A DNA stretch of 7,699 bases from Streptococcus mitis. GTDB lineage: Bacteria > Bacillota > Bacilli > Lactobacillales > Streptococcaceae. The stretch's first letter is position 1; each line of letters opens with the position of its first letter. Made by a program: the position numbers and the translations under genes. The DNA lies in the NCBI GenBank assembly GCA_018364455.1, contig JAGZLW010000069.1, positions 1 through 7,699 on the forward strand. Direction: 5' to 3'. Positions 1-5,512 of the stretch are shown here, piece after piece. Under the pieces are notes generated by a model. That model saw nothing but the letters and a program-made list of their open reading frames with translations. It made no database searches and had not been told where the DNA came from.

Positions 1-87
1 TTCCCCTTTCTAGATACAGTCTAACAGATTCAGAAACACTTTTGGCACATTTCATCCATTCTGCACCCTTTAGTTCCTCAACTGCAC

Positions 88-111
88 AAAAAAGAGAGGG
101 CTTGCCTCTCT
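88..111 (-). terminator. Intrinsic terminator of the rpmG-secE-nusG unit
   Basis: On the minus strand a 7-bp perfect stem (AGAGAGG paired with CCTCTCT, loop of 5) is followed directly by a run of T residues (the A run at 88-93 on the plus strand). It begins about six bases after the nusG stop codon. A G+C-containing stem plus a U tract placed right after a stop codon is the classic Rho-independent form. It implies that the operon ends here and does not continue into ribosomal protein genes. Confidence 0.88.
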
Positions 112-116
112 CAGGG

Positions 117-653
117 TTATAATTCTGCAATTTGATTTAAGTTTACTTCTGCAACTGTGTCATTACCAAACATAGAGATAATCATTTTCACTTTGTTATT
201 ATCAATTTCTGTAATCTTACCAGTGTAGTCTGCAAAAGCACCATCAATAATACGTACAGTTTGACCAACTTCAACATCGATATCAAACTCTTGTACAGTT
301 TGTCCCATAGATACCAAAATGTCACGAATTTCTTGTTCCAATAATGGTGTTGGTTTTGATCTATTTCCGTGAGATCCGACGAATCCTGTAACATTTGGTG
401 TGTTTCGAACAACAAACCAAGCTTCATCTGTCATGACCATTTCTACAAGAACATAACCTGGAAAGCGATTTTCTTCTACTTCTTTTCTCTTTCCATTTTT
501 TTCAACTTGCACTGTTTGTGTTGGAATTTCAACGCGTAGAATATTATCCAACATATTGTAGGTTTGTGCACGTTGTAATAGATTTTCTTTTACCTTATTT
601 TCATAACCAGAATAAGTTTGTAAAACAAACCACCCTTTATCAAAACTATCCAT
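117..653 (-). CDS. nusG: Transcription termination/antitermination factor NusG
   Basis: This 178-residue protein is the normal NusG length. NusG (the bacterial Spt5 homologue) binds the clamp of RNA polymerase, affects pausing and termination, and can link polymerase to ribosomes or Rho. The N-terminal NGN domain covers about residues 5-105 (GWFVLQTYSGYENKV at its start, NRFPGYVLVEM near 62-72, NTPNVTGFVG near 84-93). A KOW domain follows at about 125-178 (VEVGQTVRIIDGAFADYTG). I chose the ATG at 653 because AAGGA lies a suitable distance upstream. A second ATG 15 bases further upstream (668) overlaps that ribosome-binding site and would add only MKGNI. It is the last gene of rpmG-secE-nusG, 54 bases after secE, and is followed by a terminator. 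Identification is very secure. Confidence 0.97.
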   Translation of the reverse strand: MDSFDKGWFVLQTYSGYENKVKENLLQRAQTYNMLDNILRVEIPTQTVQVEKNGKRKEVEENRFPGYVLVEMVMTDEAWFVVRNTPNVTGFVGSHGNRSKPTPLLEQEIRDILVSMGQTVQEFDIDVEVGQTVRIIDGAFADYTGKITEIDNNKVKMIISMFGNDTVAEVNLNQIAEL

Positions 654-671
654 GATATTTCCTTTCATAAA

Positions 672-710
672 TAGAAGATTTCTAGTGTAATTAACTCCAC
701 TAGCCTTCTA
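672..710 (-). other. Intercistronic RNA hairpin between secE and nusG
   Basis: Two perfect stem segments stack here: TAGAAG (672-677) with CTTCTA (705-710), and CTAGTG (682-687) with CACTAG (698-703). A 4/1 internal loop separates them and the apical loop has 10 bases. The secE stop codon (708-710) lies in the outer stem, and the nusG ribosome-binding site starts a few bases beyond the other arm. No T run follows in the direction of transcription, so it is unlikely to be a terminator. It could be an RNA-processing, stability or translation-control element. The complementarity is seen directly, but the function is inferred. Confidence 0.45.
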
Positions 711-884
711 AAAAATGTTAATAAATCGAATCAAACCTGAAACAATCAACTGGTCAAAAATGTAAATAATTACTACAAAGAAAGCTGTGTATTCCATAAT
801 AGAACGAAAATCTCTCCAGCTTTCCTTGCGAGTTGGCCATGTTGTGTCTTTAAGAAGTCTAAAAATATCTCCAATAAAACGCAT
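708..884 (-). CDS. secE: Preprotein translocase subunit SecE
   Basis: This 58-residue protein is the short single-membrane-span SecE form typical of Gram-positive bacteria. SecE clamps SecY in the SecYEG protein-conducting channel of the cytoplasmic membrane. The N-terminal amphipathic part (MRFIGDIFRLLKDTTWPTRK) carries the conserved WPTRKE motif at residues 16-21. One hydrophobic span follows at about residues 33-53 (FFVVIIYIF and onward). The ATG at 884 is preceded by an AGGAG ribosome-binding site at about six bases. That site overlaps the TAG stop of rpmG, which indicates tight coupling in one mRNA. The gene is easy to miss because of its small size, but residue pattern, neighbours and signals all agree. 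Confidence 0.96.
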   Translation of the reverse strand: MRFIGDIFRLLKDTTWPTRKESWRDFRSIMEYTAFFVVIIYIFDQLIVSGLIRFINIF

Positions 885-893
885 CGCTCTCTC

Positions 894-1046
894 CTATCTC
901 GTTTCTCTGTGTGTAGTGTACTTGCCACAATGCTTACAAAATTTATTTACTTCTAGTCGTGTAGGCTTGGGGGTTCCACTAATCTTGATTGAATAGTTTC
1001 TCGAACCACAAACCGCACAAGCTAGGCTTGCTTTTTTTAGTGCCAT
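894..1046 (-). CDS. rpmG: 50S ribosomal protein L33, zinc-binding form
   Basis: This 50-residue protein is the usual length for bacterial L33, a small protein of the large ribosomal subunit. It starts MALKKASLACAVCGSRNYS and has two CxxC pairs (C10/C13 and C37/C40), the zinc-ribbon or C+ form. Streptococci carry several rpmG copies. This is the one linked to secE-nusG, and I cannot assign the paralogue number from sequence alone. The ATG at 1046 follows GGAGG by about four bases. A consensus promoter at 1065-1093 predicts an mRNA leader of about 12 bases. It is first in the rpmG-secE-nusG unit, nine bases before secE. Confidence 0.95.
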   Translation of the reverse strand: MALKKASLACAVCGSRNYSIKISGTPKPTRLEVNKFCKHCGKYTTHRETR

Positions 1047-1064
1047 AACGCCTCCATCTTATCT

Positions 1065-1093
1065 ATTATAACAAGAAAGCTAGGCTTTGACAA
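1065..1093 (-). promoter_or_regulatory. Sigma-A promoter of rpmG-secE-nusG
   Basis: On the minus strand, TTGTCA (1093-1088) and a perfect TATAAT (1070-1065) are separated by exactly 17 bases. The predicted start is near 1058. The -35 box begins only five bases beyond the pbp2a stop codon, so the promoter fills the gap between the two genes and leaves no room for a terminator. Read-through from pbp2a probably adds to transcription of this unit. Confidence 0.85.
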
Positions 1094-1098
1094 GCATC

Positions 1099-3294
1099 TT
1101 AGCGAAATAGATTGACTACCGAATCCCATATTGTTTGAGCCTTTTCCTTAATCTTCGCATCTGAGATAGCTCGGCTAGCCTCATCTACTAGACTTTGCGC
1201 ACGTCCTCGAATATCAGACAAATTATCATCTGTCTGGCTATTGTCATTGGTTTGTACTTGTCTTTTTGTATTGACTGGTGCAATTCCATTTTGCTTATAG
1301 GCATTTTCGACTGTAAAGGTACTTCCTGGTGTATAAGGTAAAATGGTATTTGCAATATTCCTAAAGACATGGGCTGCACCGTTTGATGTAGAACCTGCTA
1401 GATAGTGATTTTCATCAGTGGTCGGGAAACCAAGCCAGTGACTAATCACCACATCCGGAGTATAACCAATTACCCACTGGTCACTTGTGTACTCCGGATT
1501 GAAAACTGCTTCAGTTGTTCCAGTTTTCCCTGCCATGACATAGTCTGCAGGAGATGAACTAATACCGGTTCCGTTAGTGAATGTACCCAACATCATACTG
1601 GTCATCTTATCGGCCACAGACTTATCAAGCACCCGTTTTTGTGAATTTTTATGGCTGGCAATAACCTGACCACTAGCATTTTCAATTCTACTAATAAAAT
1701 GAGCTTCCGACATTAAACCTTCATTTGCAAAGACAGCATATGCTTGAGCCATTTGCAGAGGATTGGTTTCAACACCGCTTCCCAAGGCGACACCAAGAAC
1801 ACGGTCGACTTTTTCCATGTTGAGTCCAAATTTTTCTCCTGCCTCAAAAGCCTTGTCGACGCCCAAATCATTAACAGTAGCAACAGCAGGTAGATTAAGC
1901 GATTCTGCCAAGGCTTGATACATGGGAACTTCTCGACTCGTTTTGATTCCTGCATAGTTATCAACCTTATAGCTGTCATACTGCATGGTATGGTTATCCA
2001 ACTTCTTATTCAAAGCCCAGCCTGCTTCAACTGCTGGCGTATAAACAACTAAAGGCTTAATTGTCGAACCAGGGCTACGTTTTGATTGAGTTGCATAATT
2101 GAAATTCCGGAATCCAGTCTTATCATTGTCAGCAATCCGACCGACAACCCCACGAACTCCCCCTGTTTTCGGTTCAAGAGCTACACTTCCTGATTGAGCA
2201 AATGTTCCATCCTCTGCCCTCGGAAATAGCGATGTATTTTCATAGACAACCTGCATATTTGCTTGATAGTTTTGGTCCAGCTCTGTATAAATGCGGTAGC
2301 CATTATTGACAATTTCTTCCTCTGTTAGATTATACTTGGAAACGGCTTCGTTAACCACCGCATCAAAGTAAGAAGGATAGCGGTAATCTGAGATTTTTCC
2401 TTCATACTTATCGTGCAATTGCGAAGTCATATCAACTTCTGCAGCTTCGGTTTCTTGGTTTTTATCAACATATCCTGCTGCAACCATATTTTGCAAGACA
2501 GTGTCGCGACGATTAGTCGAATCTTGTACGGAATTCAAAGGATTATACAGTTCCGGCCCCTTCAGCATCCCTGCCAGAGTCGCAGCTTGATCCAAACTCA
2601 CTTCTGACGCAGAAACTCCAAAGTATTTCTTACTCGCATCTTCTACACCCCACACACCATTTCCAAAATAGGCATTGTTAAGGTACATGGTTAGGATCTG
2701 ATCTTTGCTATATTTTTTAGTCAATTCTAAAGCCAAGAAAAATTCTTTCGCTTTTCTCTCAACAGTTTGATCCTGCGACAAATAGGCGTTTTTAGCCAGC
2801 TGTTGGGTAATAGTAGAACCACCACCTGAACGTCCAGCAGTGACAATAGCCAAGAAGAAGCGACCATAGTTAATCCCGTCATTTTTGTAGAAAGAACGAT
2901 CTTCAGTTGCAATAACAGCATTTTGCAAATTTTTACTGATATCAGTCAATTCAACATAAGTTCCTTTTTGACCAGACAAAGCACCAGCCTCTTTTTCTTC
3001 ACGGTCAAAAATGATAGTCCGAGTTTTCAAGGCGTTTTGCAAATCGTTAACATTGGTTGACTTAGCTACAGCAAACAAATAGGTTCCAACTAGCAAGCCT
3101 GCACTCAAACCTAGTATAAGGACAATCTTTGTTAGATGATAACGACGCCAGAATTTTCGAATTGGACCTACTTGGGCTAATTTTTTTCGATCACTGCGAG
3201 AACGACGTAAGCTAGTAGAATCAGAGTCCTCTAGTTCACTTGTTTCTTTTTTAAAAAGAGAAAGAAATTTCTCAAATAATTTATCTAATTTCAT
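1099..3294 (-). CDS. pbp2a: Class A penicillin-binding protein 2a (bifunctional transglycosylase/transpeptidase)
   Basis: This 731-residue class A PBP polymerises lipid II into glycan strands and cross-links them on the outer face of the membrane. A basic cytoplasmic tail (about 1-52) precedes one transmembrane anchor (about 54-77). The GT51 glycosyltransferase domain covers about 90-270, with ATEDRSFYKNDG holding the catalytic Glu at 131 and the GGSTITQQLAKN motif at 158-169. The transpeptidase domain has all three penicillin-binding motifs: SPGSTIK with nucleophile S410, S465-L-N467, and K590-T-G592. A Q/N/D-rich linker and a charged helix end the protein (about 670-731). The sequence closely matches my memory of pneumococcal PBP2a. 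No Shine-Dalgarno lies before the ATG, and the promoter places the start of the mRNA at that ATG. No terminator separates it from rpmG downstream. Confidence 0.97.
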   Translation of the reverse strand: MKLDKLFEKFLSLFKKETSELEDSDSTSLRRSRSDRKKLAQVGPIRKFWRRYHLTKIVLILGLSAGLLVGTYLFAVAKSTNVNDLQNALKTRTIIFDREEKEAGALSGQKGTYVELTDISKNLQNAVIATEDRSFYKNDGINYGRFFLAIVTAGRSGGGSTITQQLAKNAYLSQDQTVERKAKEFFLALELTKKYSKDQILTMYLNNAYFGNGVWGVEDASKKYFGVSASEVSLDQAATLAGMLKGPELYNPLNSVQDSTNRRDTVLQNMVAAGYVDKNQETEAAEVDMTSQLHDKYEGKISDYRYPSYFDAVVNEAVSKYNLTEEEIVNNGYRIYTELDQNYQANMQVVYENTSLFPRAEDGTFAQSGSVALEPKTGGVRGVVGRIADNDKTGFRNFNYATQSKRSPGSTIKPLVVYTPAVEAGWALNKKLDNHTMQYDSYKVDNYAGIKTSREVPMYQALAESLNLPAVATVNDLGVDKAFEAGEKFGLNMEKVDRVLGVALGSGVETNPLQMAQAYAVFANEGLMSEAHFISRIENASGQVIASHKNSQKRVLDKSVADKMTSMMLGTFTNGTGISSSPADYVMAGKTGTTEAVFNPEYTSDQWVIGYTPDVVISHWLGFPTTDENHYLAGSTSNGAAHVFRNIANTILPYTPGSTFTVENAYKQNGIAPVNTKRQVQTNDNSQTDDNLSDIRGRAQSLVDEASRAISDAKIKEKAQTIWDSVVNLFR

Positions 3295-3300
3295 GCGTTT

Positions 3301-3329
3301 ATTTTATCATCTTCATCATAGGAAGACAA
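3301..3329 (-). promoter_or_regulatory. Promoter of pbp2a, predicting a leaderless mRNA
   Basis: On the minus strand, TTGTCT (3329-3324) is followed after exactly 17 bases by TAAAAT (3306-3301), with an extended TGA just before the -10 box. Counting seven bases beyond the -10 puts the start of transcription at 3294, the A of the pbp2a ATG. No purine-rich ribosome-binding site lies between them. The promoter match is good. The leaderless reading is inference from spacing. Confidence 0.65.
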
Positions 3330-3365
3330 GAATTTAGCTATTTCCTATCCAAATAGGGCTTTTTT

Positions 3366-3374
3366 TGTTACAAT
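3366..3374 (+). promoter_or_regulatory. Extended -10 promoter of the pseudouridine synthase gene, predicting a leaderless mRNA
   Basis: The bases TG-T-TACAAT form an extended -10 element. No convincing -35 box sits 17 bases upstream (TATCCA there), which an extended -10 can tolerate. The T of the -10 at 3374 is seven bases before 3381, the A of the ATG, so the transcript should begin at the start codon. No Shine-Dalgarno is present. This is weaker evidence than for the divergent pbp2a promoter. Confidence 0.5.
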
Positions 3375-3380
3375 ATCTGT

Positions 3381-4256
3381 ATGAAATTCACATTTACATT
3401 GCCAGACTCTCTACCTCAAATGACGGTAAAGCAATTACTTGAGGAGCAACTCCTCATCCCTAGAAAAATCCGTCATTTTTTGAGAATCAAGAAACACATT
3501 TTGATTAATCAGCGAGAAGTTCATTGGAACGAGACGGTAAATCCTGGAGATGTTTGCCAATTGACTTTTGACGAGGAAGATTATCCCGAAAAAGAAATTC
3601 CTTGGGGCAACCCAAACCTTATTCAGGAAGTTTATCAAGATCAACACTTGATTATTGTAAACAAACCCGAGGGAATGAAAACGCATGGTAATCAGCCAAG
3701 CGAAATCGCCCTTCTTAACCATGTCAGTGCCTATGTTGGCCAAACCTGCTATGTCGTTCATCGTCTGGACATGGAAACCAGTGGCTTGGTTCTCTTTGCC
3801 AAAAATCCTTTTATCCTCCCCATTCTCAACCGCTTATTGGAGAAAAAAGAGATTTCTAGAGAATATTGGGCACTCGTTGACGGAAATATCAGCAACAAAG
3901 AACTTGTTTTCAAAGACAAAATCGGACGTGATCGCCATGATCGCAGAAAGCGAATAGTTGATACAAAAAATGGGCAATATGCTGAAACGCATGTAAGCAG
4001 ATTAAAGCAATTTCCAAACAAAACTTCCTTGGTTCGTTGCAAACTAAAGACCGGGCGAACCCATCAGATTCGTGTCCACCTTTCGCATCATAATCTTCCT
4101 ATCCTGGGGGACCCTCTCTATAATAGTAAATCAAAAACAAGTCGGCTTATGCTCCACGCCTTTCGACTTTCCTTTACCCATCCACTTACATTAGAGGGAT
4201 TAAGCTTCACTACCCTATCAGATACTTTTGAAAAAGAATTAAAAAAGAATGGATGA
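3381..4256 (+). CDS. RluA/RluD-family rRNA pseudouridine synthase
   Basis: This 291-residue enzyme converts specific uridines in structured RNA, usually 23S rRNA, to pseudouridine. An S4-like RNA-binding region lies at about residues 13-62 (RKIRHFLRIKKHILINQREV). The catalytic RluA-family domain follows at about 80-285, with VVHRLDMETSGLVLFAKN carrying the catalytic Asp at 130 and the RTHQIRVHL motif at 226-234. GDPLY at 243-247 is also typical. Length fits RluD-type proteins. Streptococci have several RluA-family paralogues, and the exact modified position cannot be read from sequence, so I give no symbol. The ATG at 3381 is the only reasonable start; it has no Shine-Dalgarno and is probably leaderless. 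The gene is alone on this strand, divergent from pbp2a and convergent with gapA, and it ends inside a terminator stem. Confidence 0.92.
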   Translation: MKFTFTLPDSLPQMTVKQLLEEQLLIPRKIRHFLRIKKHILINQREVHWNETVNPGDVCQLTFDEEDYPEKEIPWGNPNLIQEVYQDQHLIIVNKPEGMKTHGNQPSEIALLNHVSAYVGQTCYVVHRLDMETSGLVLFAKNPFILPILNRLLEKKEISREYWALVDGNISNKELVFKDKIGRDRHDRRKRIVDTKNGQYAETHVSRLKQFPNKTSLVRCKLKTGRTHQIRVHLSHHNLPILGDPLYNSKSKTSRLMLHAFRLSFTHPLTLEGLSFTTLSDTFEKELKKNG

Positions 4257-4273
4257 TAGCGTCATCCATTTTT
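4248..4273 (+). terminator. Intrinsic terminator of the pseudouridine synthase gene (bidirectional)
   Basis: A perfect 9-bp stem (AATGGATGA with TCATCCATT, loop TAGCG) is followed by a T run at 4269-4273. The left arm contains the last codons and the TGA stop of the pseudouridine synthase gene. A run of six A residues just before the stem (4241-4246) gives a T run on the other strand, so it should also work against transcripts from gapA. Confidence 0.85.
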
Positions 4274-4282
4274 CCATATAAG

Positions 4283-4312
4283 AAAAGCAAGACCAAAAGG
4301 CCTTGCTTTTTT
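4283..4312. terminator. Second convergent terminator, serving gapA and backing up the plus-strand gene
   Basis: AAAAGCAAG (4283-4291) pairs with CTTGCTTTT (4302-4310). Beyond one A-C mismatch, a further CC/GG pair closes an AAAA loop. T residues follow on the plus strand to 4312, and the A run at 4283-4286 gives a T tract on the minus strand. It begins 13 bases after the gapA stop codon, so it is the first terminator met by gapA transcripts and the second met by transcripts from the left. Confidence 0.82.
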
Positions 4313-4325
4313 ATCGACTCATGAA

Positions 4326-5336
4326 TTATTTAGCGATTTTTGCGAAGTATTCAAGAGTACGAACAAGTTGTGCAGTGTATGACATTTCGTTGTCGTACCA
4401 TGATACAACTTTAACCAATTGTTTACCGTCAACGTCAAGAACTTTAGTTTGAGTTGCGTCAAACAATGAACCGTAAGACATACCTACGATATCTGAAGAT
4501 ACGATTGGGTCTTCAGTGTATCCGTATGATTCGTTTGAAGCTGCTTTCATAGCTGCGTTCACTTCATCAACAGTAACGTTCTTTTCAAGAACTGCTACCA
4601 ATTCAGTAACTGATCCAGTTGGAGTTGGAACGCGTTGTGCAGATCCGTCAAGTTTACCGTTCAATTCTGGGATTACAAGACCGATAGCTTTTGCAGCACC
4701 AGTTGAGTTAGGAACGATGTTTGCAGCACCAGCGCGAGCACGGCGAAGGTCACCACCACGGTGTGGTCCGTCAAGGATCATTTGGTCACCAGTGTAAGCG
4801 TGGATAGTAGTCATCAATCCTTCTACAACACCAAAGTTATCTTGAAGAGCTTTAGCCATAGGAGCCAAGCAGTTTGTAGTACATGAAGCACCTGAGATAA
4901 CTGTTTCAGTACCGTCAAGAACGTCGTGGTTAGTGTTGAATACAACTGTTTTAACGTCGTTTCCACCAGGAGCAGTGATAACAACTTTTTTAGCTCCACC
5001 AGCGTGCAAGTGTTTTTCAGCAGCTGCTTTCTTAGCAAAGAAACCAGTAGCTTCAAGAACGATTTCTACACCGTCGTTAGCCCAGTCGATTTGTTCTGGA
5101 TCACGTTCAGCAGAAACTTTGATGAATTTACCGTTAACTTCAAATCCACCTTCTCTAACTTCAACAGTACCGTCGAAACGACCTTGAGTTGTGTCGTATT
5201 TCAACAAGTGTGCAAGCATAACTGGATCTGTAAGGTCGTTGATACGAGTAACTTCAACACCTTCTACGTTTTGGATACGACGGAAAGCAAGACGACCGAT
5301 ACGTCCGAAACCGTTAATACCAACTTTAACTACCAT
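4326..5336 (-). CDS. gapA: Glyceraldehyde-3-phosphate dehydrogenase, NAD-dependent, phosphorylating
   Basis: This 336-residue protein is full length for bacterial GAPDH. It oxidises glyceraldehyde-3-phosphate to 1,3-bisphosphoglycerate with NAD+ in glycolysis, as a cytoplasmic homotetramer. Streptococcal GAPDH is also found on the cell surface. The NAD-binding Rossmann motif VGINGFGRIGR is at residues 4-14, and D34 fits NAD rather than NADP preference. The active site SGASCTTNCLAPM holds Cys152, with His179 in TTIHAYTGDQ. The C-terminal SWYDNEMSY motif is present. I chose the ATG at 5336 because AAGGAGG lies about nine bases upstream. An in-frame start further out (to 5408) would add 24 non-family residues spanning the leader and is rejected. 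The uniform, optimised codon use fits very high expression and explains long open frames on the opposite strand. Confidence 0.98.
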   Translation of the reverse strand: MVVKVGINGFGRIGRLAFRRIQNVEGVEVTRINDLTDPVMLAHLLKYDTTQGRFDGTVEVREGGFEVNGKFIKVSAERDPEQIDWANDGVEIVLEATGFFAKKAAAEKHLHAGGAKKVVITAPGGNDVKTVVFNTNHDVLDGTETVISGASCTTNCLAPMAKALQDNFGVVEGLMTTIHAYTGDQMILDGPHRGGDLRRARAGAANIVPNSTGAAKAIGLVIPELNGKLDGSAQRVPTPTGSVTELVAVLEKNVTVDEVNAAMKAASNESYGYTEDPIVSSDIVGMSYGSLFDATQTKVLDVDGKQLVKVVSWYDNEMSYTAQLVRTLEYFAKIAK

Positions 5337-5409
5337 TAGTGATTTCCTCCTTATGAAAATCATGAAATTTTTATTGTGAAAAGAGTAACTTGAATCACTA
5401 CAAATCACC
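5337..5409 (-). promoter_or_regulatory. gapA 5' leader with inverted repeat facing the ribosome-binding site
   Basis: The predicted leader is about 80 bases. TAGTGATT in the mRNA (5400-5393) is an exact complement of AATCACTA (5344-5337), which lies between the AAGGAGG ribosome-binding site and the ATG. A second near-copy, GGTGATTT (5409-5402), could pair with the same stretch extended by one base (AAATCACT). Pairing would place a stem against the ribosome-binding site and start codon. The complementarity is seen directly, but a regulatory role is inference. Confidence 0.35.
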
Positions 5410-5422
5410 TTTCAACAAACCT

Positions 5423-5451
5423 ATTATATAACTATTTAAGTTTAATTGCAA
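5423..5451 (-). promoter_or_regulatory. Sigma-A promoter of gapA
   Basis: TTGCAA (5451-5446) and a perfect TATAAT (5428-5423) on the minus strand are separated by exactly 17 bases. The predicted transcription start is about 5416, giving an 80-base leader. The strong -10 and spacing suit a highly expressed glycolytic gene. I saw no clear catabolite-response (cre) operator next to it. Confidence 0.88.
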
Positions 5452-5512
5452 GTACGGGCATTGTTTTTCTATGTTAGTTTCTTTTTAAGGCTATAAATCA
5501 AGGACTCCCTTA

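Noticed and set aside
1..87. Minus-strand frame open to the left edge, reading AVEELKGAEWMKCAKS onward.
   Set aside because: It has no start codon with a proper ribosome-binding site, starts inside the nusG terminator, is too short for coding statistics, and both strands are open here.
787..996. A 69-codon plus-strand frame over secE and rpmG.
   Set aside because: It is antisense to two well-recognised small genes, whose residues, ribosome-binding sites and promoter all agree.
3336..3367. Imperfect hairpin (AGC/GCT and CCTAT/ATAGG) followed by a T run before the pseudouridine synthase promoter.
   Set aside because: No plus-strand gene lies upstream that it could terminate, the stem is short and bulged, and the T run is more simply the promoter spacer.
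3435..4042. Minus-strand open frames of 94-108 codons inside the pseudouridine synthase gene.
   Set aside because: The plus-strand reading carries intact catalytic motifs across the whole length, so the antisense frames are shadows.
4926..5339. Open frames on the plus strand across gapA, the longest 137 codons, plus several shorter ones in the same region.
   Set aside because: They are antisense to a very strongly codon-biased GAPDH gene, the encoded residues are low-complexity Ser/Thr/Phe-rich, and no ribosome-binding site or family resemblance is seen.
5337..5408. N-terminal extension of GAPDH to 5408.
   Set aside because: It reads through the leader and the AAGGAGG ribosome-binding site, and GAPDH proteins begin right at the Rossmann fold.
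5470..5512. Possible terminator after the permease, using TAAGG and CCTTA.
   Set aside because: Only four or five base pairs with either a 4-base or a very long loop, and no proper T run follows on the minus strand.
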